In this document: piece by piece, positions 1-8,539 of the stretch
Layout of the letters: each line of letters begins with the position of its first letter
Position numbering within the stretch: position 1 is the stretch's first letter
Source: Cyclobacterium salsum
Lineage (GTDB): Bacteria > Bacteroidota > Bacteroidia > Cytophagales > Cyclobacteriaceae
Assembly: GCF_010119245.1 (NCBI RefSeq)
Contig: NZ_WNKG01000004.1
Location: 124,001-188,000 of the forward strand
DNA length: 64,000 nucleotides
Direction: 5' to 3'
The notes under the pieces: model-generated
Database searches by the model: none
Seen by the model: the letters and a program-made list of their open reading frames with translations, nothing else
Told to the model about the DNA's origin: nothing
Translations under genes and position numbers: made by a program

Positions 1-68
1 TCTTCCATGATGGTCAGTAAGCGGTCGAAAGCAGCAAGCTGCGATTTCCTCTTTTCAGATGGATTCAT
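1..68 (-). CDS. mazG: MazG-like nucleoside triphosphate pyrophosphohydrolase, N-terminal fragment
   Basis: Only the first 22 codons lie inside the window. On the minus strand an ATG at 66-68 opens a frame reading MNPSEKRKSQ followed by LAAFDRLLTIMEE, which runs off the left edge. The segment with RLLTIM and an acidic residue resembles the start of MazG proteins, which hydrolyse nucleoside triphosphates to monophosphates and pyrophosphate and help clear damaged or excess nucleotides. The catalytic helices (EExxE motifs) would lie outside the window, so the call rests on the N-terminal helix alone. It is transcribed divergently from the small gene at 144. Confidence 0.55.
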   Translation of the reverse strand, partial: MNPSEKRKSQLAAFDRLLTIME

Positions 69-95
69 AAAATTGATAGGAAACTTAAAATTAGG

Positions 96-127
96 TGTGA
101 ACGTTTTGAAAGTAATACGTAAATTTG
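96..127 (+). promoter_or_regulatory. Bacteroidota-type promoter for the small membrane protein gene
   Basis: TAAATTTG at 120-127 is a full match to the Bacteroidota -7 element TAnnTTTG. TGTG at 96-99 sits 20 bases upstream as a one-mismatch -33 element. A start site near 132-134 would leave a leader of about 10 bases before the ATG at 144. Confidence 0.5.
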
Positions 128-143
128 CAGAAATATATTTGAT

Positions 144-374
144 ATGACAACCGTATATTTAACATTAGCTTTCCTGGCTATCTTTTTCATTTTGATGTCC
201 GTAAGGATCATCTTCCTTAAAAATGGGCAGTTTAAGGGCACCTGTGCCTCCCAAAATCCCTACCTGAATAAGGACGGTGGCACCTGTGGGTATTGCGGAA
301 AAAAAGTAGATGCTGATGCTTCCTGTGGTAACCCCGACAATGAGGTTGACAAGGTCATGGCCCGGTTTAAGTAA
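144..374 (+). CDS. Small membrane-anchored Cys-containing protein, unknown function
   Basis: A 76-residue protein. Residues 5-25 form one hydrophobic segment (LTLAFLAIFFILMSVRIIF), followed by a short soluble tail. The tail has four cysteines: Cys34, then a C-x2-C pair (CGYC, about 48-51), then Cys61. The topology suggests a single-pass inner-membrane protein; the CxxC pair could bind a metal or be redox-active, but no partner motif shows which. Similar short proteins occur before glmM in related bacteria as far as I recall, and no function is known to me. The start is the ATG directly downstream of a good promoter. Confidence 0.7.
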   Translation: MTTVYLTLAFLAIFFILMSVRIIFLKNGQFKGTCASQNPYLNKDGGTCGYCGKKVDADASCGNPDNEVDKVMARFK

Positions 375-436
375 TAACCCACAACCTTCAGGGGAAATAA
401 ATTCACTTTTATACATACGTTCTTAAATTCTTTTCT

Positions 437-1828
437 GTGACATTAATTAAATCTATTTCAGGAATACGGGGTACCATAGGCGGCAAACCCGGAGAGGGCC
501 TGACTCCCTTGGATATTGTAAAGTTTTCCGCAGCCTACGGGGCCTGGGTATTGGAGAATTCCGAAAAGAAAAAAATAGTAATCGGAAGAGATGCCCGGTT
601 ATCCGGAGAGATGGTCGCTCAACTGGTGGCCCAAACCCTCTTAGGAATGGGGATTGATGTGGTGGACCTTGGCCTCAGTACCACCCCTACTGTGGAACTT
701 GCTGTACCAAGGGAAAACGCCGGAGGAGGCATCATCGTGACGGCAAGTCATAACCCCGTTCAATGGAATGCACTGAAGCTACTAAACCAACAAGGGGAAT
801 TCATTTCTGAACGGGAAGGGCAGGACGTATTGGAAAAAGCGGCTCAGGATGACTATCAGTTTGCCGAGGTTCGGAAATTAGGAAATTATAGCAAAAACGA
901 GGATTACCTTGACTTTCACATTCAGCATGTCCTGGATTTGGCCCTGGTAGATCCTGAAGTCATTGCGGCCCGGAAGTTTAAAATTGTAGTGGATTGTGTC
1001 AATTCCACCGGAGGGTTGGTAGTTCCGCAACTATTAAAAGCCCTGGGAGTAGAAGTCGTAGAATGCCTTTTTTGTGATCCTACGGGTGATTTCCCTCATA
1101 ATCCGGAACCCCTCCCTCAGCATCTGCGGGACATTTCCCTGAAGTTGGAAAATGGTAATTTTGACCTGGGCATCGTAGTAGATCCGGATGTGGACCGACT
1201 GGCCTTCCTGAATGAAGATGGAAGTTTTTTTGGAGAAGAATACACCCTGGTAGCCGTGGCGGATTACGTGCTTTCCTGCCAAAAAGGAAATACTGTTTCC
1301 AATCTGAGTTCTACACGGGCCTTACGAGACGTGACCGAAAAAAGAGAGGGGACCTATCAAGCTGCTGCTGTTGGAGAAGTAAATGTGGTGACTCAAATGA
1401 AATCCTGTGAGGCGGTAATCGGAGGGGAAGGAAATGGAGGAGTGATTTATCCAGAATCCCATTATGGGAGGGATGCCCTGGTCGGAATTGGCTTGTTCCT
1501 TACCCATTTGGCGAAATTTGGCAAATCAGCCAGTCGTCTCAGAGCCAGCTATCCCAACTATTTTATCTCCAAAAATAAAATTGAGCTCACCCCTGCCATC
1601 AACGTAGATAGCATTTTGGAAAAAATTCAAGTGAAGTACCAGAAATACCCCATTAATACCATTGATGGGGTGAAAATAGAATTCGAAAAAGAATGGGTGC
1701 ACCTTAGAAAATCCAATACCGAACCGATTATCCGTATCTATTCGGAATCCGAAACAGCCGCTACAGCCGAACATCTGGCCAAAAAAATCATGCTGGACAT
1801 CAAAGAAATAATTGCTGAGAAAAACTAA
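437..1828 (+). CDS. glmM: Phosphoglucosamine mutase
   Basis: A 463-residue alpha-D-phosphohexomutase that interconverts glucosamine-6-phosphate and glucosamine-1-phosphate, feeding UDP-GlcNAc for peptidoglycan and lipopolysaccharide. The phosphorylated serine lies in TASHNP (Ser104). The metal loop is DPDVDR (249-254), the sugar loop is GEGNGG (329-334), and the C-terminal phosphate loop contains KSNTEP. The length is normal for the family. The start is GTG at 437; upstream in-frame ATGs are absent and the N-terminus MTLIKSISGIRGT begins where homologues begin. The cysteine desulfurase gene starts 7 bases after its stop, so the two are probably co-transcribed. Phosphomannomutase specificity cannot be excluded from sequence alone, though the sugar-loop sequence and length favour GlmM. 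Confidence 0.88.
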   Translation: MTLIKSISGIRGTIGGKPGEGLTPLDIVKFSAAYGAWVLENSEKKKIVIGRDARLSGEMVAQLVAQTLLGMGIDVVDLGLSTTPTVELAVPRENAGGGIIVTASHNPVQWNALKLLNQQGEFISEREGQDVLEKAAQDDYQFAEVRKLGNYSKNEDYLDFHIQHVLDLALVDPEVIAARKFKIVVDCVNSTGGLVVPQLLKALGVEVVECLFCDPTGDFPHNPEPLPQHLRDISLKLENGNFDLGIVVDPDVDRLAFLNEDGSFFGEEYTLVAVADYVLSCQKGNTVSNLSSTRALRDVTEKREGTYQAAAVGEVNVVTQMKSCEAVIGGEGNGGVIYPESHYGRDALVGIGLFLTHLAKFGKSASRLRASYPNYFISKNKIELTPAINVDSILEKIQVKYQKYPINTIDGVKIEFEKEWVHLRKSNTEPIIRIYSESETAATAEHLAKKIMLDIKEIIAEKN

Positions 1829-1835
1829 TTTCCCG

Positions 1836-2984
1836 ATGGCTACAATGCCTTCCCTCTATTTTGACAATGCCGCCACCACTCCTATGGACGAACGGGTGCT
1901 GGAAGCCATGATGCCTTTTTTTACGCATAATTTCGGCAATCCTTCCTCCACTCATAGCCATGGCCGAAATGCAAGGGTGGAGCTGGAAAAAGCCAGGAAG
2001 AAAATCGCTGCCCTGTTGCATGCCAACCCGGGAGAAATCGTCTTCACATCGGGAGGAACAGAAGCGGACAATACAGCCATTTGGGGTGCTATCTCAGCTT
2101 ATGGCATCCAACAAATTATCAGCTCTCCACTTGAGCATCATGCCGTCTTACATGTGACGGAACACGCTGCAAGCCGGCATCATATTCCACGCCGCCTGCT
2201 GGAGGTATCAGCCGAAGGAGCCATCAATTTGGAACAACTGGACCAATTACTGCAGGAAACGCCAAACTCCCTGGTAACCCTTATGCACGGCAATAACGAA
2301 ATAGGTAACCTGAACGATCTGAAAATGATTTCGGAAACCTGCCAACGGCACGGAGCCTACTTTCATTCGGATACGGTGCAGACGGTGGGCCATTATCCAC
2401 TGGACTTGCAAAGCCTGTCCATCCACGCCGTCGCCGGTTCTGCCCATAAATTTCACGGACCCAAGGGAGTGGGTTTTTTGTATATCAATTCCAATAAAAA
2501 ATTACCCCCCTTTATAGAAGGAGGTTCTCAGGAGAGGAACAGAAGAGGAGGAACGGAAAACATCGCATCCATCATCGGTATGGCAAAAGCCCTTGAGCTA
2601 GCTCTCGAGGAACAGCAGCAGCATCAACAATACATTTCCGAGCTAAAAGACTATTTTGCTTCCAGGATTTTGGAAGCCATACCTCAGGTAACATTCAATG
2701 GACTATCTGCACATTCTTCCCAAAGCCTTTACACGGTATTAAACGTAAGCTTTCCTCCAAATGAAGCTACCCGAGGCATGCTGCTGTTTCACCTGGACCT
2801 GAAGGGAATATCCGTCTCGGGCGGTTCCGCTTGTAACAGCGGTGCCCGCCTGGGCTCTCATGTGCTGCAATCCATTGGGGCAGACCCGGAAAGGGAAAGT
2901 GTTCGGTTTTCCTTCAGCCGATTCAATACGCGGGAAGAAGTAGACTACATCATCAGTCAGTTAGAAGAGCTCTATCTAAGCTGA
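1836..2984 (+). CDS. Cysteine desulfurase, NifS/IscS family
   Basis: A PLP-dependent class V aminotransferase-fold enzyme that takes sulfur from cysteine as a persulfide for Fe-S cluster assembly or tRNA thiolation. Numbered from the ATG at 1836, the PLP lysine is Lys205 in SAHKFHGPKG, the acid/base histidine is in the LEHHAV segment (about 100-104), and the persulfide cysteine is Cys333 in SGGSACNSG. A TTG at 1812 would extend the frame into glmM, but homology begins at MPSLYFDNAATTP, so 1836 (or ATG 1845) is preferred. At 382 residues it is the usual length for this group. No iscU or iscR lies nearby, so its sulfur acceptor is not shown by context. Confidence 0.88.
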   Translation: MATMPSLYFDNAATTPMDERVLEAMMPFFTHNFGNPSSTHSHGRNARVELEKARKKIAALLHANPGEIVFTSGGTEADNTAIWGAISAYGIQQIISSPLEHHAVLHVTEHAASRHHIPRRLLEVSAEGAINLEQLDQLLQETPNSLVTLMHGNNEIGNLNDLKMISETCQRHGAYFHSDTVQTVGHYPLDLQSLSIHAVAGSAHKFHGPKGVGFLYINSNKKLPPFIEGGSQERNRRGGTENIASIIGMAKALELALEEQQQHQQYISELKDYFASRILEAIPQVTFNGLSAHSSQSLYTVLNVSFPPNEATRGMLLFHLDLKGISVSGGSACNSGARLGSHVLQSIGADPERESVRFSFSRFNTREEVDYIISQLEELYLS

Positions 2985-3015
2985 TTTTTTTGGGGTTCCC
3001 AACGAATAAAACACC

Positions 3016-3972
3016 TTACCGAAAGGGTAATTTGGCCAAATCTACGTTTCCCCCTGACAAAATGATACCCACCTTTTGGTTTTGGAAACGTGATTTGTTG
3101 CGCAATACGACCGCTAAAGGGACCGCACAACTGGGCTCTATGACCAGTTTCATTCGCTCATAAATCAGTTTCATCGCGGCAATTATTTCCTCATCACTGA
3201 CCGTGAGTATATCCGTAACGTGCTGCGATATGATTCCAAAATTAATTTCTCCCAATGAAGTAAGCAATCCATCGGCTACAGTCTTCGGTTGATCGACAGG
3301 AATGCGCCGCCCAGCAAGAAAGGATCTTTTGGCATCGTCCGCACCTTCTGGTTCCGCACCGATCACCTGCGTATCCGGTGCGAAAAAATGCGCCGACAAT
3401 GCCGTGCCTGCCAGTAAGCCTCCTCCTCCTACCGGACTCAGTAATGCATGCAGCGATAAGCCCTCTTCAAAAATCTCAAAGGCACACGTTGCCTGACCTT
3501 CAATCACATCCCAATGGTCGTAAGGAGGGATAAACACCGCACCATAGGTATCCACCACCTTTTTTAGGCCATCTTCCCTCGCCCGCAGGTTCGGCTCGCA
3601 CTCAAAAATTTGGCCTCCATACTCCTTTACGGCTTGTTTTTTTATTTCCGGAGCATTGGATGGCATCACTATAAACGCCGGGATACCTGCCGCTGTTGCC
3701 GCCCGCGCCAACGCCGCCGCATGATTGCCGGAAGAATGGGTGGCTACACCGTTTATTCGTTGGGAGGGATCTAACTTCAATACAGCGTTAGCCGCCCCTC
3801 TGGCTTTAAAAGCACCCACCTTTTGAAAATTTTCGCATTTAAAAACCAGCTCGCATCCAGCCAGTTTATCAATAGCGGAGGAACGCATCAAAGGAGTCCA
3901 ATGCACCATAGCATCAATTCTTTTTCTGGCTTCTCTTATTTTGTCTGAGTTAATTTCCGGTGTAGCATTCAT
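3016..3972 (-). CDS. Threonine/serine dehydratase or serine racemase-like PLP enzyme
   Basis: A 318-residue fold-type II PLP enzyme. The Schiff-base lysine is Lys56 in KVGAFKARGA, preceded by the typical FKCENFQ segment. The phosphate-binding glycine loop is PVGGGGLLAG, and SGGNVDL near the C-terminus matches the cofactor-contacting end of the family. No C-terminal ACT regulatory domain is present, so this is not the isoleucine-regulated biosynthetic IlvA. Catabolic threonine dehydratase or serine racemase/dehydratase activity fits better. The gene converges on the cysteine desulfurase with a 31-base gap and seems to be a single transcription unit. Confidence 0.82.
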   Translation of the reverse strand: MNATPEINSDKIREARKRIDAMVHWTPLMRSSAIDKLAGCELVFKCENFQKVGAFKARGAANAVLKLDPSQRINGVATHSSGNHAAALARAATAAGIPAFIVMPSNAPEIKKQAVKEYGGQIFECEPNLRAREDGLKKVVDTYGAVFIPPYDHWDVIEGQATCAFEIFEEGLSLHALLSPVGGGGLLAGTALSAHFFAPDTQVIGAEPEGADDAKRSFLAGRRIPVDQPKTVADGLLTSLGEINFGIISQHVTDILTVSDEEIIAAMKLIYERMKLVIEPSCAVPLAVVLRNKSRFQNQKVGIILSGGNVDLAKLPFR

Positions 3973-4115
3973 TCGTTAAAATTGCATATTAATTCCCTTA
4001 GCAGCAATAGCCTGAACCAATTCAATGCTCTAAGGAAACGATTGGTTGTCCATTTCCTCGCACAAAATCCCTATATTGAAACCGTTTTTTAACGGTAACT
4101 AGTTGCCTACCCATT

Positions 4116-4787
4116 ATGTCTATCCAATCGGATAATTTCTTTCCCATCATGGGAGAAGAGCTCACTTCTGAAAACTGCCTCATCCTGGATATGAGTGCAG
4201 GAAATTTGGCCTTGCAGCAAATTGATTTGTTGGACACGTTTGCCTTTGAGTCATTCGTGGCAGAAATCTTGGCCGATAAGGGTAAAAAATACGGTATTGG
4301 CGGCTATGGCGAAAACAGGTCCATTTACCAACGGAGCATGGTCTTTGTTGACAATTCCATCGGCTACCGGAACATTCACCTGGGAGTCGATATTTGGACA
4401 GCAGCGGAAACGCCAGTCTTTTGCCCGCTGGATGGAAAAGTTCATAGTTTTCAGGACAATGCCGGTTTTGGAAATTATGGTCCCACCCTCATTCTGGAAC
4501 ACTTTTGGCGGGGAGAGAAGATACACAGCCTGTATGGCCATCTTTGTCAAAAAGACCTGGAGCAGCTAAAACCCGGACAAATTTTTCTTAGCGGAGAAAA
4601 AATCGGACATTTGGGGCAGACGAAAGAGAACGGGCATTGGCCTCCTCACGTCCATTTCCAGATTATCCACGATCTGGGAAATAGAAAAGGTGATTATCCG
4701 GGGGTGTGCTCCGAAAACGAAAAAGAAAGCTACTTATTTAATTGCCCCGATCCCGGCCTATGGTTGGGGGAGCTCTCTTTTCGGTAG
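4116..4787 (+). CDS. M23-family metallopeptidase domain protein without signal peptide
   Basis: A 223-residue protein whose C-terminal two thirds is a LytM/M23 domain. The zinc motif HxxxD is HLGVD (His88, Asp92), a YGHL segment lies at about 140-143, and the second motif is HVH (His178, His180). All expected ligands are present, so the domain should be active. Unusually, no signal peptide, lipobox or membrane segment is visible; the N-terminal 75 residues are soluble and acidic. It may therefore be cytoplasmic, acting on recycled muropeptides or another substrate. Its neighbours (an M20 amidohydrolase and alanine racemase, same strand) fit a D-amino-acid or peptide theme. A short hairpin, ACCGTT-TTTT-AACGGT, lies at 4081-4096 just before the gene. 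Confidence 0.8.
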   Translation: MSIQSDNFFPIMGEELTSENCLILDMSAGNLALQQIDLLDTFAFESFVAEILADKGKKYGIGGYGENRSIYQRSMVFVDNSIGYRNIHLGVDIWTAAETPVFCPLDGKVHSFQDNAGFGNYGPTLILEHFWRGEKIHSLYGHLCQKDLEQLKPGQIFLSGEKIGHLGQTKENGHWPPHVHFQIIHDLGNRKGDYPGVCSENEKESYLFNCPDPGLWLGELSFR

Positions 4788-4813
4788 TAAATTAACGAAA
4801 TGAATTGTTTATT

Positions 4814-5947
4814 ATGAATGCTGACGCGTTAAAAAAATTAACTGCTTTTAGGAAAAAATTGCATCAAACACCAGAAATTTCCGGAAAAGAAGCAAAAACT
4901 TCCGCCTTAATTAAATCGTTTTTTGAGGAGCTGGAGCCAGATGAAATCATTGAAGATCTGGGACCCTACGGGCTGGGAATCGTTTTTAAAGGTAAAACAA
5001 AAGGCCCTACCACTATGATCCGGGCTGAACTGGACGCATTGCCCATTCCAGAAAATGGAAAGCATCGCCATAAAAGCAAAAACCCGGGAGTATCACACAC
5101 TTGCGGGCATGATGGGCACATGGCCATCGTTTGCGGCGTGGGCATGCTGCTGGCTAAAAAAAGGCCCTCCAAAGGGAAAGTGGTTCTCGTATTTCAGCCT
5201 TCCGAAGAAACGGGTATGGGTTCCGAGCAAGTGATCCAGTCAGAAAATTTCAAGAAAATTCAACCAGATTTTGCTTTTGCCTTGCATAACCTCCCCGGAT
5301 ACCCGAAAAACGAAATTGTACTGAAAAAAGGGGCATTCACAGCAGCCTCTAAGGGAATCACCATCCATCTCAGGGGGAAGACCAGCCACGCTGCGCATCC
5401 TGAAGATGGCCTTAGTCCGGCCGAAGCCATGTGTAAATTGATTATTGGCATGGAAAAATTAACCGAGGCCATTTCTGAATTTACATTGGTAACGGTCATT
5501 CATGCCCAATTGGGTGAGATTGCCTTCGGAACCACTCCTGGACTGGCACAGGTGATGGCCACCCTTCGCACGTTCGATAATCAAATTATGAAATCACTGA
5601 GCAATAACGCTGAAAAACTAGCAGCATTGATCTCTAATGAATACGGCCTGGAACACGATATCAGTTATTGCGAAGAATTTGAAGCGGTGATAAACGACCC
5701 GGTCCCCTGGGAATTGGTAAATGATGCCGCCAAGGAATTGAAATTAAAAACGAAACATATACGAACACCTTTTCGCTGGTCGGAGGATTTCGGTAAATTT
5801 TCTTCCCAAACCAACAGCCTACTTTTCGGACTGGGGGCAGGTAAAAACCAACCTCAATTACACGAAGGCCATTACGATTTTCCGGACGATGTTTTGGCCA
5901 CCGGCGTTTCCATTTTCAACCGAATCATCGAAAAATTAAACCACTAA
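4814..5947 (+). CDS. M20-family metal-dependent amidohydrolase
   Basis: A 377-residue amidohydrolase of the hippurate/N-acyl-amino-acid hydrolase type, which cleaves acyl groups from amino acids or small peptides. Metal-binding residues appear in TCGHDGH (96-102) and the EE pair (131-132, in PSEETG), with a conserved DALPIPE segment earlier. The dimerisation domain lies at about 180-290. The frame also extends to a TTG at 4805, but the ATG at 4814 gives the expected N-terminus. The alanine racemase gene begins 4 bases after the stop, which implies an operon and perhaps a linked substrate such as alanine-containing peptides. Exact substrate is unknown. Confidence 0.85.
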   Translation: MNADALKKLTAFRKKLHQTPEISGKEAKTSALIKSFFEELEPDEIIEDLGPYGLGIVFKGKTKGPTTMIRAELDALPIPENGKHRHKSKNPGVSHTCGHDGHMAIVCGVGMLLAKKRPSKGKVVLVFQPSEETGMGSEQVIQSENFKKIQPDFAFALHNLPGYPKNEIVLKKGAFTAASKGITIHLRGKTSHAAHPEDGLSPAEAMCKLIIGMEKLTEAISEFTLVTVIHAQLGEIAFGTTPGLAQVMATLRTFDNQIMKSLSNNAEKLAALISNEYGLEHDISYCEEFEAVINDPVPWELVNDAAKELKLKTKHIRTPFRWSEDFGKFSSQTNSLLFGLGAGKNQPQLHEGHYDFPDDVLATGVSIFNRIIEKLNH

Positions 5948-5951
5948 TTAC

Positions 5952-7106
5952 ATGGTTCACACTTCCTACATTGAAATCAGTAAAGGTGCCTATAAAAACA
6001 ACCTGAAGTTCATTCGAAGCCAGGTAGGTTCGCATGTAACGATTTCTTCGGTGGTTAAGGGAAATGCCTATGGGCATGGTATCGAAAATACCGTTAACAT
6101 AGCTGAAAGTGCTGGCATTCGCCATTTCAGTACCTTCAGTACCGATGAGGCTATCCGCGTAAAAGCTGCTTCCACAAAAAATAGTGAAATCATGATTATG
6201 GGCATGGTGGACAATGATAGCATCCCCTACCTGATTGAAAATGAAATCAGTTTTTATGTCTTCGATCTTGACCGTCTACAAGCCGCCATTCAAGCCAGCA
6301 ATTCCCTTGGTAAAAAGGCTAAAATACACGTAGAATTGGAAACGGGCTTTCATAGGACTGGCTTCGAATGGGAAGAGCGAACTAAGGTGGCTGAAATGCT
6401 GATAAAAAATCGGGACAACCTGCAGCTGGCGGGCCTTTGTACCCATTATGCCGGAGCTGAGAGTATTGGCAACTTTGTCCGGATCAAAAGCCAGATTAAA
6501 ACCTACATGGAATTCAAACAGTGGTTTCAGGACAAAGGCCTCCACTTTGAAAAATACCATACCGCTTGTTCCGCAGCTTCCCTAAGCTATCCGGAAACCA
6601 TCATGGACATGGTTCGGATTGGAATCGCGCAATATGGTTTCTGGCCGAGCCAGGAAACGTACATGCTAAAATTCAAGCAATTGGCTCCTAATATGAAAAA
6701 CCCACTCAAAAGACTCATCAGCTGGAAAAGCAAGGTGATGAGTATTAAAAAAGTGAAAATGGGTGAATTTGTGGGCTATGGCAACAGCTATATGGCTTCC
6801 CGAAACATGACCATTGCACTGGTACCAATTGGATACTGCCATGGCTTTAGCCGAAATCTCAGTAACCTGGGAAAGGTATTGATTCATGGAAAAATCCTCC
6901 CGGTGGTGGGTACGGTAACCATGAATGCCATTTCGGTAGACGTAACCGATCTGAAAGACATACAAAAAAGGGATGAAGTCGTTATCATCGGCCGGCAAAA
7001 ACGAAATGAAATAACGGTCGCTTCCTTTGGGGAGTCTACGCAACAGGTTAATTACGAGCTATTGACGCGCCTACCCCACGATATCCCGAGGAAAATTATC
7101 TCCTAA
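5952..7106 (+). CDS. alr: Alanine racemase
   Basis: A 384-residue fold-type III PLP enzyme that supplies D-alanine for peptidoglycan. Lys36 in VVKGNAYGHG is the Schiff-base lysine and Tyr277 in GYGNSY is the second catalytic base. The C-terminal beta domain contains the substrate-binding segment VGTVTMNAISVDV. The core is diverged: the segment between the two catalytic residues has few of the usual landmark strings. Because of this, and the amidohydrolase partner 4 bases upstream, a broader amino-acid racemase cannot be excluded. No MurF fusion is present, unlike in some Bacteroidota. Confidence 0.85.
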   Translation: MVHTSYIEISKGAYKNNLKFIRSQVGSHVTISSVVKGNAYGHGIENTVNIAESAGIRHFSTFSTDEAIRVKAASTKNSEIMIMGMVDNDSIPYLIENEISFYVFDLDRLQAAIQASNSLGKKAKIHVELETGFHRTGFEWEERTKVAEMLIKNRDNLQLAGLCTHYAGAESIGNFVRIKSQIKTYMEFKQWFQDKGLHFEKYHTACSAASLSYPETIMDMVRIGIAQYGFWPSQETYMLKFKQLAPNMKNPLKRLISWKSKVMSIKKVKMGEFVGYGNSYMASRNMTIALVPIGYCHGFSRNLSNLGKVLIHGKILPVVGTVTMNAISVDVTDLKDIQKRDEVVIIGRQKRNEITVASFGESTQQVNYELLTRLPHDIPRKIIS

Positions 7107-7191
7107 ACCATTTCTAGAATGGTCTTTGCTTGAAATTAGACGTGTCTGGGATCTTGAGATCCTATATATTTCAAACAAAAAAACAACCATT

Positions 7192-7599
7192 ATGAAATTA
7201 TTTTCAACACTTGCTTCCGTATTCGTTTTATCTGTCCTGTTCCTTTCCTGCAATTCCGAGCCGGTAACCCTTTCCGACCACGACTGGAAGGTGACCGACC
7301 TGGCAGGCAGCAGTGCTACCAGTGATAAATTGGAAACGCTCACCTTGATATTTGAAGAAGATCAGGAAATTGGAGGATTTGCCGGATGCAATGATTTCAG
7401 AGGAGCAGCGACCTTTAATCAAGAACAAATAAAATTTTCCACTTTATATTCCGATAATGCTTCCTGTGACGATATCAACATGGAAAAGCGATACCTCTCC
7501 AACCTGGAATCCAGTACCAGTTACACTTATAGTGCGGGTACCTTGGTCCTATATGACGAAGGTGGGAATATAGTAGTAGAGATGGAAAAGGATGAATAG
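7192..7599 (+). CDS. META-domain (HslJ-like) lipoprotein
   Basis: A 135-residue lipoprotein. The signal peptide ends in the lipobox LFLSC with Cys20 as the acylated residue. The mature part resembles the META/HslJ domain: DHDWKVTDLAG, then FEEDQEIGGFAGCNDFRGA, where the GxxGCNxxxG string is the family hallmark. The frame can be extended to a TTG at 7126, but the signal peptide sets the start at ATG 7192. HslJ relatives are linked to heat or novobiocin tolerance; the role here is unknown. A perfect palindrome GGATCT-TG-AGATCC sits at 7149-7162 in the presumed leader. Confidence 0.78.
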   Translation: MKLFSTLASVFVLSVLFLSCNSEPVTLSDHDWKVTDLAGSSATSDKLETLTLIFEEDQEIGGFAGCNDFRGAATFNQEQIKFSTLYSDNASCDDINMEKRYLSNLESSTSYTYSAGTLVLYDEGGNIVVEMEKDE

Positions 7600-7638
7600 A
7601 TCGCAGGTACAGTCCTCCGGCATCGAACCTGAATCAGG

Positions 7639-8493
7639 TTAACTAAAAATTATTGTTCGGTTACCAACTACTTTAATTTTCTGGGCAAGGTGGTACTTTA
7701 TAGCCTTGGAAAGTACCACCTTTTCCACATCCTGCCCGATCTGTACCAAGTCATCGATGGTATTATGATGCCTGACCCTGGCCACATCCTGCTCGATGAT
7801 CGGGCCGGCATCCAGGTCTTCTGTTACGTAATGGGCCGTGGCTCCGATGATTTTAACCCCTCTTTTATAGGCTGCGTGATAGGGTTTTGCCCCAACAAAA
7901 GCGGGCAGAAACGAATGGTGAATATTGATGATCCGATTAGGGAAATGCGAAATAAAATCGCCTGAAAGAATCTGCATATAGCGCGCCAGGACTACAAAAT
8001 CGACTCTATTTTCTTTGAGTAAATCGAGCTGCTTGGCTTCCTGTTCGGGTTTTGTGGCTTTGCTTACCGGAATATGGTGAAAGGGAATCCCAAAAGCCTT
8101 CACTACTGGTTCCAAATCCTCATGATTGGAAATCACCAGGGGAATGTCCACTTCAAACTGCCCTGAATAGTACCGGCTGAGTATATCAAAAAGACAATGC
8201 GATAACTTTGAAACAAATAGGGCCATACTTGGCTTGGGAAAATTAAAGGACAAGGTATAATTCATCCCAAATTGCTTGCCTACCTGACGGCCAAATTTCT
8301 CGTGAATCTGATCCTTACCAATACCAAAGGTTTCGAGCTCCCATTCAGCACGCATGAAGAAATCACCCATCTCCTCATCTATGTATTGATCGATGGCTAG
8401 AATATTGCCATTGTTTTCATACAAAAATTGGGAAACCGCTGCTACGATTCCTTTATGGTCTCTACATTGAATAATAAGTATGGCGGTATGCAT
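7639..8493 (-). CDS. purU: Formyltetrahydrofolate deformylase
   Basis: A 284-residue enzyme that hydrolyses 10-formyl-tetrahydrofolate to formate and tetrahydrofolate, balancing one-carbon pools and supplying formate for PurT. Residues 1-85 form an ACT domain (IQCRDHKGIVAAVSQF). Residues 87-270 form the formyltransferase fold, with INIHHSFLP (189-197) and HYVTEDLDAGPI (221-232) carrying the catalytic His and Asp. The length matches the family. It lies 46 bases downstream of the SNF2 gene and has its own -7 element at 8515-8522. A glycine and one-carbon link exists with glyA at 16-17 kb, but they are not in one operon. Confidence 0.92.
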   Translation of the reverse strand: MHTAILIIQCRDHKGIVAAVSQFLYENNGNILAIDQYIDEEMGDFFMRAEWELETFGIGKDQIHEKFGRQVGKQFGMNYTLSFNFPKPSMALFVSKLSHCLFDILSRYYSGQFEVDIPLVISNHEDLEPVVKAFGIPFHHIPVSKATKPEQEAKQLDLLKENRVDFVVLARYMQILSGDFISHFPNRIINIHHSFLPAFVGAKPYHAAYKRGVKIIGATAHYVTEDLDAGPIIEQDVARVRHHNTIDDLVQIGQDVEKVVLSKAIKYHLAQKIKVVGNRTIIFS

Positions 8494-8514
8494 GGAAGGG
8501 AAGGTTGGTTAGCG

Positions 8515-8522
8515 CAAATTTA
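8515..8522 (-). promoter_or_regulatory. -7 promoter element for purU
   Basis: The minus strand reads TAAATTTG, a full match to TAnnTTTG, 22 bases before the purU ATG. No good -33 element is visible; the element lies in the 46-base gap after the SNF2 stop codon. Confidence 0.4.
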
Positions 8523-8539
8523 AGAACAAAAAGCCTGAA

